Assembly: GCA_963678675.1 (NCBI GenBank)
Contig: OY783196.1
Coordinates: 12,900,263-12,964,262, forward strand
Direction of reading: 5' to 3'
DNA: 64,000 bases
From: Xiphydria camelus
Taxonomy: Eukaryota > Arthropoda > Insecta > Hymenoptera > Xiphydriidae
Within the stretch, counting starts at the first letter, position 1, and each line of letters starts with the position of its first letter. Position numbers and translations under genes: made by a program. Below are positions 22,222 to 31,522 of this stretch, piece by piece. The notes under the pieces were generated by a model that was not told the origin of the DNA, searched no databases, and saw nothing but the letters and a program-made list of their open reading frames with translations.

Positions 22222-22744
22222 ATCTTGGATACCGAGTATTACATTACAGTACACACTTTACGCGTCAAAACAATTTCTTTTTTTTTTTAAATAAACAAAG
22301 GCGCATTGGACAAAAGTAAAGTATGAGCGTTACTCAGGGGACTTCCCTTTATTTATAAAAAAAAATTAATTACAATCGGTGCTCCGACTTTCGAAGGGTC
22401 CCCTTGTAAGTTAAATGTCAAGTCATGTTTGATAAAAACATTAAGAAATTATATTTAAAACTTATTAGGTACATTAACCTGAAAATAAAGCTAGCTATAT
22501 ACATGAAATATAGATTTCATGTATATAGCTATACGCATGTATCACGAAATGATGTAAAGACGTGCCCAGGATCATCATTACTTTGAGTGGGTCTTCCATC
22601 TGAAAAAAAAAAGTAGGCATTTAGCGGTAGAACATAAGTACAATAGAAGAAAATTGGTATAGTATAAATAAAATATAACTAACCTGACGTCATAACAGCA
22701 GTTAATTTGGTCGTTTCCGCTTGGTTTTGTTCCTTCTCAGCAGA

Positions 22745-23227
22745 TTTTTCAGCGGCCGCGCTATCAAAGAGTATTGCGGAATGAATTTACGGAAATAGCC
22801 TGTTAGTCCTAAAAAGCTTTCGACAGCTTTAACGCTTGTGAGCTCTGGATAACATGTTACAGCTGTGGTCTTACGCTCTGAGAAATCTGAATTTTTCCAT
22901 TCTCGACAATATATCCGAGATACTCTATGCTGGCATTTATCCTATTTAATTATTAACCCGTGTTGACTCGCAACGTCGAGCACGGTTTTCAGACTTTTTA
23001 TGTTCTCTGCATAGCTTATCGAAGGCACAATCAAATCGTCCACATAGATCAAAACGAGTCCGTCTGCAAGAAGTTCTCGAAAAACCGCGTTTGTAAATTT
23101 CTGAAAAACGGAAGGTGAATTACACAGACCGAACGGCATCCGCAAAAACTCGTAATGACCATTGAGAATTACAAAGGCCGTATACTTTCGACTATTCTCG
23201 TCTACCGCAACATGAAAAAATCCATTC
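22745..23227 (-). pseudogene. Gypsy reverse transcriptase, C-terminal part
   Basis: Frame read from 23227: FVILNGHYEFLRMPFGL, then SVFQKFTNAVF and the catalytic IYVDD box (about 40% into the fragment), then NIKSLKTVLDVASQHGL. A stop interrupts at about 22940 and reading resumes in another frame with YPELTSVKAVESFLGL and YFRKFIPQYSLIARPLKNLL, the connection region before RNase H. It is the continuation of the fragment at 26026, separated by the inserted Kolobok. The enzyme would make cDNA from element RNA in virus-like particles. Confidence 0.8.
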
Positions 23228-23519
23228 TTAAGGGGTAAGGCCACCATGTGCGTCAAGAAAGAAGGACGATTTTGTGCATTTTTTTTTAGGAGTAGTGTAA
23301 AAGCTATAGAATTTTCTTATAAAGTACTTTATCAAGTATCTTCAAAGCTACTAAAAAATATTTTGTTTTTAATTTTTGGTTAAGAAATGGCCGTTCCAGG
23401 GTCCGGTTTCTACGATGATTTTTTTGTGGAGGTCCAAAACGGGCGAACCGGCTGTACCCACAAGCGTGAACCTAGAACAAAAATCCAAAGATTTTTCTTT
23501 AATATATATCATAAACTAA

Positions 23520-23672
23520 TAGACCACGTAGGGGATTTTGAAAATATTGATTTTTCGAGAAATGGTGAGTATATAAAAGAAAAGTTCACGTTTTCGCATA
23601 AGAATTTCATACATAATCGTTTATAAAACAAAAAGTTTACAACTTATCGAAAAACCCCTACGTGGTCTATTA
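23520..23672. promoter_or_regulatory. Conserved stem in Kolobok 3' region
   Basis: AATAGACCACGTAGGGG (about 23518) pairs with CCCCTACGTGGTCTATT (about 23655-23671). The related element at 28156 keeps a stem at the same place (ACATAGGGG near 28446 with CCCTACGTACTTTTGTG near 28577) although its sequence has changed. A role in transposase binding, RNA end formation or stability is possible; the sequence does not say which. Confidence 0.5.
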
Positions 23673-23826
23673 GATTATATAGGTATAAAGATACCCTCAA
23701 AATTGCAAGGCAATCGATAAAGATTTGTAGCTGCTATCGGTTCGCCCGATTTGAAATTTCGTGTTCTGAGAAAAACGCGTTTAAAGTTTTAAGTAACATT
23801 TTACGGTCGAAAATTATAGTATACCT

Positions 23827-25584
23827 TTAATCCGCGATGCCTGCACCGTATAGTTGGCCTTCTATGTTAATGTTGAGTTCTTCTTCTTCTTTTCTGGCTG
23901 ATTTTGCGGCAATTCGAGCTGTTTTTGCAGCCTCAGTCAGCGATCGGTTCGAAAAATCGACGCGGAGTTCGTCCGCCTCAACGCAGAAATTGTAGCAATT
24001 CCTTCCAACTGTCATGTCCAACTGTCGTATAACTTGGATTATACTACAAATTCCATCGTTGAAAGTGCACACGGCAAGATTCCCAGCAATATCCAGTACG
24101 GTTTTTCCGCTTGACGTAGATTTTGGGGACATTGACCACACCGTTGCGTTGAAACTTTCATTGCTATTTTGCGTAAAACCACCTAAGCATCGATTTAGAA
24201 GGTCGTCGCTGCTCAACTCTTCGTAGATTGGTTTAATTGCGTCGAAAACTGTTTTCGATAGAGCCGGCTTTTGTAAAAAAGTACTAATTGATGTATTGGT
24301 GGCTTTTGCCTTTTGCCACGAACACCATGAATTTTCACCAGCTGGACACTTGCTGTGTTGAGGATTTTCATTCGTTGACAGCTTGTGATATAACGTCGCC
24401 CAAATTTCATTTCTCATTTTTTCCACAGAGTCGTGATTTCTGCGAATAGCCAAACCATAATAAATTGAGAGCTCGTCGACAAGTTTATTTGTTAATTTTC
24501 CCTTTCCGCCGAGACCGCGTACGTTCTTTTTTAAATTTCTTAGTCTAGTGCCCATTCTTTTCTGCACGTGATCGATGCATTCTTTTTTATGTATAACAAA
24601 GCTTTCATATGGTTCAGACTTCAAAAGACCTGTAAAGGTTTTACTATCGCCATCTCCAATGTAACTGCCGTATTTTACTTGATATAAAGTTTCAGAGCGC
24701 TGAAACATTTCGATAACTGCATCTACCTCCATTTTACCAGCCGACCCCGTGTGATTTATTTGACAATCATTTTGATGTATTTCAAGCCACTCATCATACT
24801 CTGCAGTATCACTTATTTTTCTCCAATATTCGCACGCCTTGCAGTAACTGGATTTTATAATTATATCGATTACTTTCCCAGTATTCCATCCGATCAAAGA
24901 CACCAAACCGAACAATGATGAAAATCCCCGCTTTCTCCACGAACCGTCTCCTGATACTATCAATTCATTTGGTAAACCTTTTCTTGCATTTTCTTCTTTT
25001 TCTATTTTTACTGCATTTTCCATGCTAGCCTTGGAAACGCGTTCAGTAGCATCACAAATAATGTTGACTACTTTATCATAAAATGAGTGAAATATTGGCC
25101 GAGGAAGTTCCATAAAAGCACAGAACTTCTTCATTCCGTGTAAACCTACTCCAAGCAGTCGCATGGCTATAATAATTCTTCTATTGATGTCATATGCTTT
25201 GTTATTGATGAGTGGACAATTTGGAATTTCAGTTTTCGCACACTTTTCACAAGATAGAACTATTTTAAAACCAAGTCCGCGTATACTACTTTCAGTAAAT
25301 GTGACGCCTGAGTCGCATATTTTACACCTCACTACTGACGAAATTGTTGAAAAAACAGCCACAAAATTGATGAAACGATAACCGAACGATGCATCAACTT
25401 CGATATTACGAGCATCGCCACTTAGCTTCAATTTCCTAGCGGACGTGCCGACGCTTTCGGAGGAATCGAGTGCCTCCGCTTCATAACGGTTTGCAGATCG
25501 CTTTCGTGACATAGACGGCTTTTTAAACAAACTTCTTCCACCTCGTTTAGCTTTATAGCCACCATATTTCGATTTATCACACAT
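23827..25584 (-). CDS. Kolobok transposase (Mutator-like transposase domain)
   Basis: An uninterrupted 585-codon frame if started at the ATG at 25584; an upstream in-frame ATG (25653) adds 23 residues, but the related copy at 28156 supports the inner start. Residue numbers count from the inner Met. The N-terminus is basic (KSKYGGYKAKRGGR). A CxxC...CxxC pair at about 87-115 looks like a zinc-binding module. The nuclease core shows SGDGSWRKRGF (about 211-221), a candidate first catalytic Asp, and IGDGDSKT (about 309-316), a candidate second. Later motifs are ECIDHVQKRMGTRL, KCPAGENSWCSW and NESFNATVWSMSPK. This is the layout of the Mutator-like transposase domain family that Repbase files under Kolobok. 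It would cut at TTAA. No frameshift or stop is visible. Confidence 0.85.
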   Translation of the reverse strand: MCDKSKYGGYKAKRGGRSLFKKPSMSRKRSANRYEAEALDSSESVGTSARKLKLSGDARNIEVDASFGYRFINFVAVFSTISSVVRCKICDSGVTFTESSIRGLGFKIVLSCEKCAKTEIPNCPLINNKAYDINRRIIIAMRLLGVGLHGMKKFCAFMELPRPIFHSFYDKVVNIICDATERVSKASMENAVKIEKEENARKGLPNELIVSGDGSWRKRGFSSLFGLVSLIGWNTGKVIDIIIKSSYCKACEYWRKISDTAEYDEWLEIHQNDCQINHTGSAGKMEVDAVIEMFQRSETLYQVKYGSYIGDGDSKTFTGLLKSEPYESFVIHKKECIDHVQKRMGTRLRNLKKNVRGLGGKGKLTNKLVDELSIYYGLAIRRNHDSVEKMRNEIWATLYHKLSTNENPQHSKCPAGENSWCSWQKAKATNTSISTFLQKPALSKTVFDAIKPIYEELSSDDLLNRCLGGFTQNSNESFNATVWSMSPKSTSSGKTVLDIAGNLAVCTFNDGICSIIQVIRQLDMTVGRNCYNFCVEADELRVDFSNRSLTEAAKTARIAAKSARKEEEELNINIEGQLYGAGIAD

Positions 25585-26025
25585 TTTATTCACTAATTTC
25601 AGTAACTCGTAGTAAAAAGATAAACTGATGAAACACGAAGCAAAATCACGCACGCGGCGTCCGTCTGACAGCTAGAATGACTTTACATAAAATAAATGGC
25701 CGAATAGTACTGCTAATAACACGAGCCTCAACTCCGATAATACGTCTCAACATGCATTTAATTAACAGTTAGCCCACTAATCGGGGAGATCTCCCTATTC
25801 AATGTAGTTTGGCTCGCCCGAGCGCGGTGGAAACCGTATAGTTGGCTATGGCGCTAAGTGTTAATGCGCCGCGCGGCGTCTCTGTAAATTGGCGTAAACG
25901 ACCGATTCGAAATTTTTTTTGACTACGAAACCTTTTTTTTCTTATTCTTGAGGGTTTAAGGAAGGTTTTAAGCTAATAAAAAAAAATCGATTTTTGAAAA
26001 GTTCCATGGTGGCCTTACCCCTTAA

Positions 26026-26581
26026 GGTCGATAGTAGTGAAAACCTTCACGCCTTGCAATGAATCCAGCTGATCTTCGATTAGCGGTAATGGGTACCGAT
26101 CTTTCACGATTTTCTTATTCAACTGTTGGTAATCTACACAAACCCTAGTCGAGTCGTCCTTTTTTAACAAAACTACCGGACTTGCGTACTCTGAACGAGA
26201 CGGCTGGATTATACCTTCGTTTGGCCAGGTTTTTATTTGTTTTCCTAGCTCTTCCTTTTCTTGGGGTGATAGCCTACGTGGTCGCCGATACACTGGTATA
26301 TCATCTTTTAAAATCAGACTCATCTTGACCCCTACTTCGCGGGTTTTATTCGGCGCGTATTTCTGAATAACGTCGGACAGTACTTCTTTATGTTCTGGAT
26401 TCGCGACACACGATAGGTCAACGCCGTTAGTCTCAGGAACTATGTTCATTTCGAATAATTCAGGGTCATCAGAATTCCTTGCGCGATCTAACAGCTTCGA
26501 GATAGAAACTTTTCCTTCTTTAATATGAACCTCGACATTGTTTAAAAAATCTGTACCAATGAGCAACTCATGTTGCATCAA
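26026..26581 (-). pseudogene. Gypsy reverse transcriptase, N-terminal part
   Basis: Frame reads MQHELLIGTDFLNNVEVHI, a protease-tail motif, then the linker, PVYRRPRRLSPQEKEEL, EGIIQPSRSEYASPVVLLKK and RVCVDYQQLNKKIVKDRYP, ending in FTTIDLK exactly at the TTAA of the inserted Kolobok. These are blocks A to C of the gypsy reverse transcriptase, including the first catalytic Asp of the TIDL box. It continues in the fragment at 22745-23227. Confidence 0.85.
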
Positions 26582-27185
26582 GGTGTGTGAAACGACATGT
26601 ATCTATCGGATATAAGATTCCGTCAACTATCATCTCTACGCAAAAGTCGCCTAGCATGCTATTATTCTCGGAACCTATACCGCCAAAGAGAATTTTTCGG
26701 CGTCCAAGCGTGGGTGCGCCGAGCTTAACGTACCTGTCTGCCCTCATCAAACTTAAGTTGCTTCCAGTGTCAATCAAGGCTACTAACTTAGAGTCATTAA
26801 TCGTCACCTCCTTATAGTGCTTCCCGTCGGCATGCTGCGTTGCGTTGACATCACCCCTTGCTGATTCCTGCGCCGTGCACTTAGGCGCAATATGGCCAAA
26901 CTTATTACATTTAATACATTTGGCACCTTTGTCCTTTGAGGGACACTCTGCACTTATGTGATTCCGATCTCCGCAATTGAAACAGCGCTTTCCGCCAGGT
27001 GTATCTTCGCATGAAGTTCTGTTGTCCCTGTCGCAAAGTTCCGACGCCGAATGACCCTTCTTGTCTTTAGTTTTAGAGAGCAAGTTCCTTAATGCCCTTT
27101 TACGTGGAATAAAGTTTTTTGTTGGTAACTTGTATATTTCTCGACTTGTAAGAGGTGGGACTTGGTGTTTTTGTAAAAGTACCAA
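26568..27185 (-). pseudogene. Gypsy nucleocapsid and aspartic protease
   Basis: Residues about 68-110 carry two CCHC zinc knuckles, CFNCGDRNHISAEC and CIKCNKFGHIAPKC, which bind genomic RNA. Further on, LVALIDTGSNLSLM (about residues 133-146) is the protease active site, where the Asp-Thr-Gly triad dimerises to form the catalytic pair; IGSENNSMLGDF follows as the flap region. The frame overlaps the downstream reverse transcriptase frame by a few bases, compatible with a frameshift fusion. Upstream gag matrix/capsid is not recognisable, and the start lies next to an inverted duplication. Confidence 0.8.
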
Positions 27186-27503
27186 AAAATCGTTTCTTTT
27201 AGCGAGCTCTAGCGCCGTTACCGCTTGTCAGAAAATCAAAGGTGACCAGTGCACTTTGTAGGAAATTTTATTTATTTTAATTTTGTATGGAATGCTCATC
27301 TTTAAAAAGCGTACAGTTTTTGAGATATAAGCAACAAACTGAAACAAGTGCTGAAAAATTCAGATTTTTTGCGTTTTTGGCTATGAAGCCGACCTCCTAG
27401 AAGGCAGCAAATTATAAATTTGGATTCACAGCAGCCACAAAAATATATAAGACCGTCGAGAAAAAAACTTCCACAATTTTGTTACGAAATCGGAGTTTTA
27501 AAC
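27130..27503. repeat. Right copy of the ~370-bp inverted duplication
   Basis: Reverse complement of 20930-21300, with differences of a few percent to perhaps 10-15% by eye. Outer limit is near CAATTTTGT (27476-27484), matching ACAAAATTG at about 20930. Confidence 0.7.
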
Positions 27504-28151
27504 ACACATTTACTATACTAAAATTACTTGGTTCATGCTCGGATGTTTATTTCTTTATTTGTGTTCCGTTGCACGATAGACGGAATTCAGAATATCGATT
27601 CGTACTGTTTGATAGCATGGCGATCTGAATACCTCACTAATCTAAGGGTTAATCTAGCCATCAGGCAAACGGTATCTTTCGGCAAAAGCGGCAAATACGC
27701 TTGCAGTCCCGAACCTTTCCCGGAAATTGTAATCGATACCGCTCGTGGAATACTAAATCCGTCTTGTAAAGGAGAGAATGACGAATTCAATAAATGACCG
27801 ATCAGGAAGACCAATTCAACCAAAGGCCTGTTTACGCCGAGCGTCATCGCAACGCTGCCGGAACATACCGCCCGCCTTGCCGAAACACGTCGACTCGACT
27901 ACTCTTTGATGTTTACCGACAAACCAGTCGACATGATGATCGTCAAAATCTAATCGACAAACTCTAGTCGAAAGTGTCGACCGACAATGTCGACTCAGTG
28001 AGGACGCGCCTTAATACCTGGCTTATCAGGTAAAGAAGGTCGCTTCACCTTTCGGCGCTGTCTGACCCCTCTTTATGGCCAAGGACGAGCAACGGTACTC
28101 TTGCCCGCTAGATCCGGGACTTGATCCGGACTAGGTCCGGGACTAATGTCA
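27504..28151. other. Unassigned region with GTCGA-rich block
   Basis: A stretch at about 27880-27990 contains several GTCGA/TCGAC words in a short space, possibly a subterminal array. The frame 27528-27797 (89 codons) has no recognisable domain. Confidence 0.4.
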
Positions 28152-28155
28152 TTAA

Positions 28156-29786
28156 GGGGTATGGCCACGGTAGCGGTTACAAAATAAGGTACATATTTTA
28201 CCTTTTTTTTTTGTACAAAAGAGTGATTTATGTACAAAAGTAATTTCATATCTATTAATACCAAGTATTACAGTATTAAAAACAAATATATATATATTTT
28301 TTAAATTCAATATGGCGGCTATTCACATTTTCCGCTGGTGCTTTTTTTTGAGGTGCTCCGCGGCGAGACAAATGGTGTCCGCAATTTTTGACCCAGAACC
28401 AAAAACAATTTTTTTCCTTAATCTTCATAAGTATATCTACAAAAGTACATAGGGGTTTTTAAAAATATTGATTTTTCGGAAAATGGCAAGCATTTGAATT
28501 TAAGTGGTGAATTTTCAGTGAAAAATTTCGTATCAAACGGCTCATAAAATGGAAAGTTTTTAATTAATCAAAAATTCCCTACGTACTTTTGTGCGAAATG
28601 CAATTAGAAAGGTGATTACAAAATTTGAAGACAGTCGGATAAAAATTGTCGAAATTATTTGTCTCGCCAATTCGAGAAAAGCTGTTTTGAGATAAACGCG
28701 TTAAAAGTTTTACATATAACTTTCTTATAATTAAACCATAAAAATGCAAATAACAACATTTTCACCATTAATCTGCGATACCAGCTCCATAAAGTTGACC
28801 TTCCACAAGGCAAGATTTTCCTCCTCTTTCGCTTTACTTGAAAATCTTGCATCCAAACGCGCGTTCTTCGCCGCAACCGATAGTGACCGCTCTGCGTAGT
28901 CGACGCGCAGTGCATCGACTTCTAAACAAAAGTTGTAGCTTTGGGGCCCTATAGTCATGCCTAAAATGTTCATCATGCTCATGACGCTGCTAAGGCCATC
29001 GTTGAACGTAGAGACTGCAATACTGGAAGCTATATCCAAAACCAACTTGCCGCTTGAAGTCCTCTTGGGTGCCAAACTCCACACAATAGAATTGAAACTC
29101 TCGTTATTATTGAGCAATTACGTTCATAACAGTTATAAAATTTATAAATCTGTAACCGAATTCACCGTTTACTTCAACATCACGGGAACTTGTTGGTTTT
29201 CGCAGTTTTTTGGCCGACGCGCTCACGCCTTCTTTATCTTGATCCGCTGCATATCGATTTAATGGTCTACGCTTTGAAATATTACTTTTATTTCAACTCC
29301 AAGTATTCCTTTTTGATCCTTTCTGTAATCGATAAACTTTTTGATCGTTGCTCATTTCAGTTGTTTACAAACAAAATTCTGTAATTCGCACAATACCTAC
29401 TAGATATGTACCACTCGAAAAGCCGAGAAGCAACTGAACGGCGTCCTTTCAATGGTTACACTCTGGCTTAGAGTTTGCTGACTGATTAAATGTTGCTCTA
29501 CAGGTATGCAACTAATGTCCTCTATATGTATATATTCTAAATTTACCACTACATTGTTAGTCATCTCTAATAACATAGCTCCGAAAATCCGGGCGCGCGT
29601 TGCGCTGCGCGCTCTGGTACTCTACGACTGCGTCGCAGGTAGGCTCACGCTATGCACTCAAAGTTGGTGAAAAAAAATTATTTTCGCTATAAATCGAATA
29701 TTATCTTATTTTTATGATGATAAAGCATCGTTTAAGCAAAAAAAAGAAAAATCGATTTTTTGAAAACTCTACCCTGGCCATACCCC
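28156..29786 (-). mobile_element. Kolobok derivative with internal deletion
   Basis: TTAA-flanked (28152-28155, 29787-29790) with ends GGGGTATGGCCA and TGGCCATACCCC, closely related to the 23232 element. Length is 1631 bp versus 2790 bp because the middle of the transposase gene is missing. It is probably mobilisable only by a full-length relative. Confidence 0.85.
28770..29354 (-). pseudogene. Kolobok transposase with central deletion
   Basis: From the ATG at 29354 the frame corresponds to the basic N-terminus of the intact protein and after a stop resumes with NRYAADQDKEGVSASAKKL and FGYRFINFITVMN (equivalent to about residues 30-80). It then jumps at about 29117 straight to NESFNSIVWSLAPKRTSSGK and FNDGLSSVMSMMN (equivalent to about 475-525). 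About 390 residues, including both candidate catalytic Asp motifs, are gone. The last residues are shifted out of frame near 28790. Confidence 0.8.
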
Positions 29787-29790
29787 TTAA

Positions 29791-29925
29791 ATCAACAATG
29801 ACAATAATGTGGATACTGCAACTACCAGGTCGGGTACAACAATTGATGCTGTATTCTCGAGGAATCTAGAAAATATTGAATCGCGAATGTGTGTGTCATA
29901 TTTTAGCTATCATAAGCAAAAACGG
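29791..29925 (+). pseudogene. Fragment of Helitron-associated ORF (tentative)
   Basis: Directly after the TTAA of the Kolobok derivative, a frame reads TRSGTTIDAVFSRN and SRMCVSYFSYHK. A sister fragment at 50573-50719 has TRAGTTIDVVFARF and SRVFVSYFSYHK. I have a weak memory of this conserved stretch in insect proteins linked to PIF1-type Helitron helicases and an endonuclease-like fold. The domain assignment is an inference. No start codon; upstream part is lost at the insertion. Confidence 0.4.
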
Positions 29926-30764
29926 TATTTGACTAGAAAAAAAATGTTCATATTTTTAAATTCAATTTGTAATCTTTATACATATTGAATATCACATGAA
30001 AAAGAAAATGCCCGAAAAAATAATTATTCGCTGAGCTATAAGCGCGCTTCTCTCTACAATGTTGTGACGTCATCAAAGAGCCGTGAAAGACGTACCAAGC
30101 TGCGAGTGCGAGAGAGACAGACTTTACTTACAGACAGACAGACTTACAATGCTATGACGTGTGCGGCGTTTTTAAATATCGTTTTCCGGCTCATATGAGG
30201 CCGAAAATGAAAAATGAAAAAATTCGGGGTTAATAATTTTTTCCAAATTTTTCGAATCGTTAATAAAAAAAAACAGTCAACTACCCTATTGTCACTAATA
30301 AACACTACGGATACGGATTCGTACAAAAAAAATGAACTAATTACCGTAGTTGATTCATGTTTTTCTCAAATTGAATAACGAATTTCTTGTTAGATATATT
30401 AGAAAACATTCATTTTGAATTGGTTATTCATTTTAGATTATACTCTCATCCTTACTATTGCTAATTATTATTTCTTGTTCATTAAAAAAATACTAATAAT
30501 TTATATCTATCTATAACTCATAAGCAAAAAGTTTAAGTTTCACTTCTGTCGTGCGTGGAGTCCACGCACACTGTTTTCTCTTTATTTCAGTTTATTCGAT
30601 TTCATATTTTCCTTCTTATCTTATTTTATCCCATTTTATTTTATTTTATTTTATTTTACGTTATTTTATTACTAATATTACTTAATCCACAATTTTATTC
30701 ACGCAGTACATGTAGTACTATATATATATATCTATCTCTATCTTTATCTATCTCTCTCTCGCGA
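29926..30764. other. Unassigned AT-rich region ending in CT microsatellite
   Basis: Contains a TTTTA-rich low-complexity stretch (about 30615-30670) and a TA/TCTA/CT microsatellite (about 30720-30762). No gene recognised. Confidence 0.45.
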
Positions 30765-31034
30765 GGAGTGAAGACGTGCGTAAGTGACCCTCCATATTAG
30801 GGGTCGATATTCGGTGAGTAAAAGCGTTGAGCACTGTAGAAACTGATACAATGTGATCATCTTGTTGTGGTGAAGATTTTTATTTATCGGAGAAAGCTGT
30901 CGGAATTGTGGTGCTATCGGCATAAGTGTGATTGTCATGTCTGCTACCTGGTGAGTGTCGTGCGATCGGCCATTATCGCTGGCGCGGCTAACAGTGAAAT
31001 CGGTGGGATTTGAAAGTAACTTACAATTAGTGTA
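30765..31034 (+). mobile_element. Possible 5' UTR of the LINE resumed at 37722
   Basis: This 270-bp stretch starts immediately after a CT microsatellite, carries no stop-free frame, and is separated from the LINE ORF1 at 37770 only by the pogo element (31035-37719). Removing the pogo element joins it directly to the LINE leader. The join is inferred from geometry and from the parallel with other LINE copies here that also begin right after a CT tract. Confidence 0.4.
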
Positions 31035-31522
31035 GGGGAGACCGGGGGGGTTATGAGACAGGTTTTGTTTTTGTGAGAAAAGTATAATGAACAAACTTTT
31101 TTTCTGCGCATAAATTGTGGCAAATCGTGAGTAAGCATAATAACACTATAAAAAAGATGGGTTTGCTGAAATTTCAAAAAATCCTATAAGTTTTGCCTGT
31201 TAGCTCGAAAGTTGGTTTTTCTGGATTTCTACAATGTTCGGGGTGTTGCGAGACACGCCTTCAAATCATAGAAAGTGTTATACGTTTATAAAAATTGTTT
31301 ATTCACATTAAAAAGGAAAGCAAATGTTGTGGCTTACAATGTAGTAAAGTAAGGTTAGAGAAAAAAGTATAAGGACAACAATTTTAGATAAAGTTGAAAG
31401 AAGCAATTATTATATCAATTAGATTCACAATGGATGCAGGTGTAATAGCCGGCTGTCAAATTGGCACACTTTAAGTGAACTGGTCGGTCGCAAGTATTAC
31501 AGTGAATTGAGTTGTTTCAGTT

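Larger units (their letters stand above)
21399..22406. mobile_element. Foldback with a tRNA-like unit in each arm
   Basis: Ends CAAGGGGACCCTTCGAAAG (21399) and its complement (to 22406) are flanked by TAA (21396-21398, 22407-22409). The arms, about 21399-21755 and 22048-22406, are nearly identical inverted copies of ~355 bp around a ~290-bp centre. A 3-bp TAA duplication is what PIF/Harbinger-type elements produce, but no transposase is present. Each arm carries a Pol III-type box pair, described separately. Confidence 0.85.
23232..26021 (-). mobile_element. Kolobok-type DNA transposon, apparently complete
   Basis: The 2790-bp element starts GGGGTAAGGCCACCATG and ends CATGGTGGCCTTACCCC, with TTAA on both sides (23228-23231, 26022-26025). 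It encodes one long uninterrupted protein on the minus strand. TTAA target sites plus this transposase type define the Kolobok superfamily. It is inserted in the gypsy reverse transcriptase, so it is younger than that copy. The intact frame and matching ends suggest it moved recently. Confidence 0.85.
22745..27185 (-). mobile_element. Gypsy-type LTR retrotransposon, internal part only
   Basis: Minus-strand order is nucleocapsid zinc knuckles, aspartic protease and reverse transcriptase, the Metaviridae-type gypsy layout. No LTRs, RNase H or integrase were found, and similarity fades near 22745. The reverse transcriptase is split by a Kolobok element (23232-26021). After the break the frame ends near a possible splice donor (complement of 22678-22683). 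The copy is defective at both ends and cannot move itself. Confidence 0.8.
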
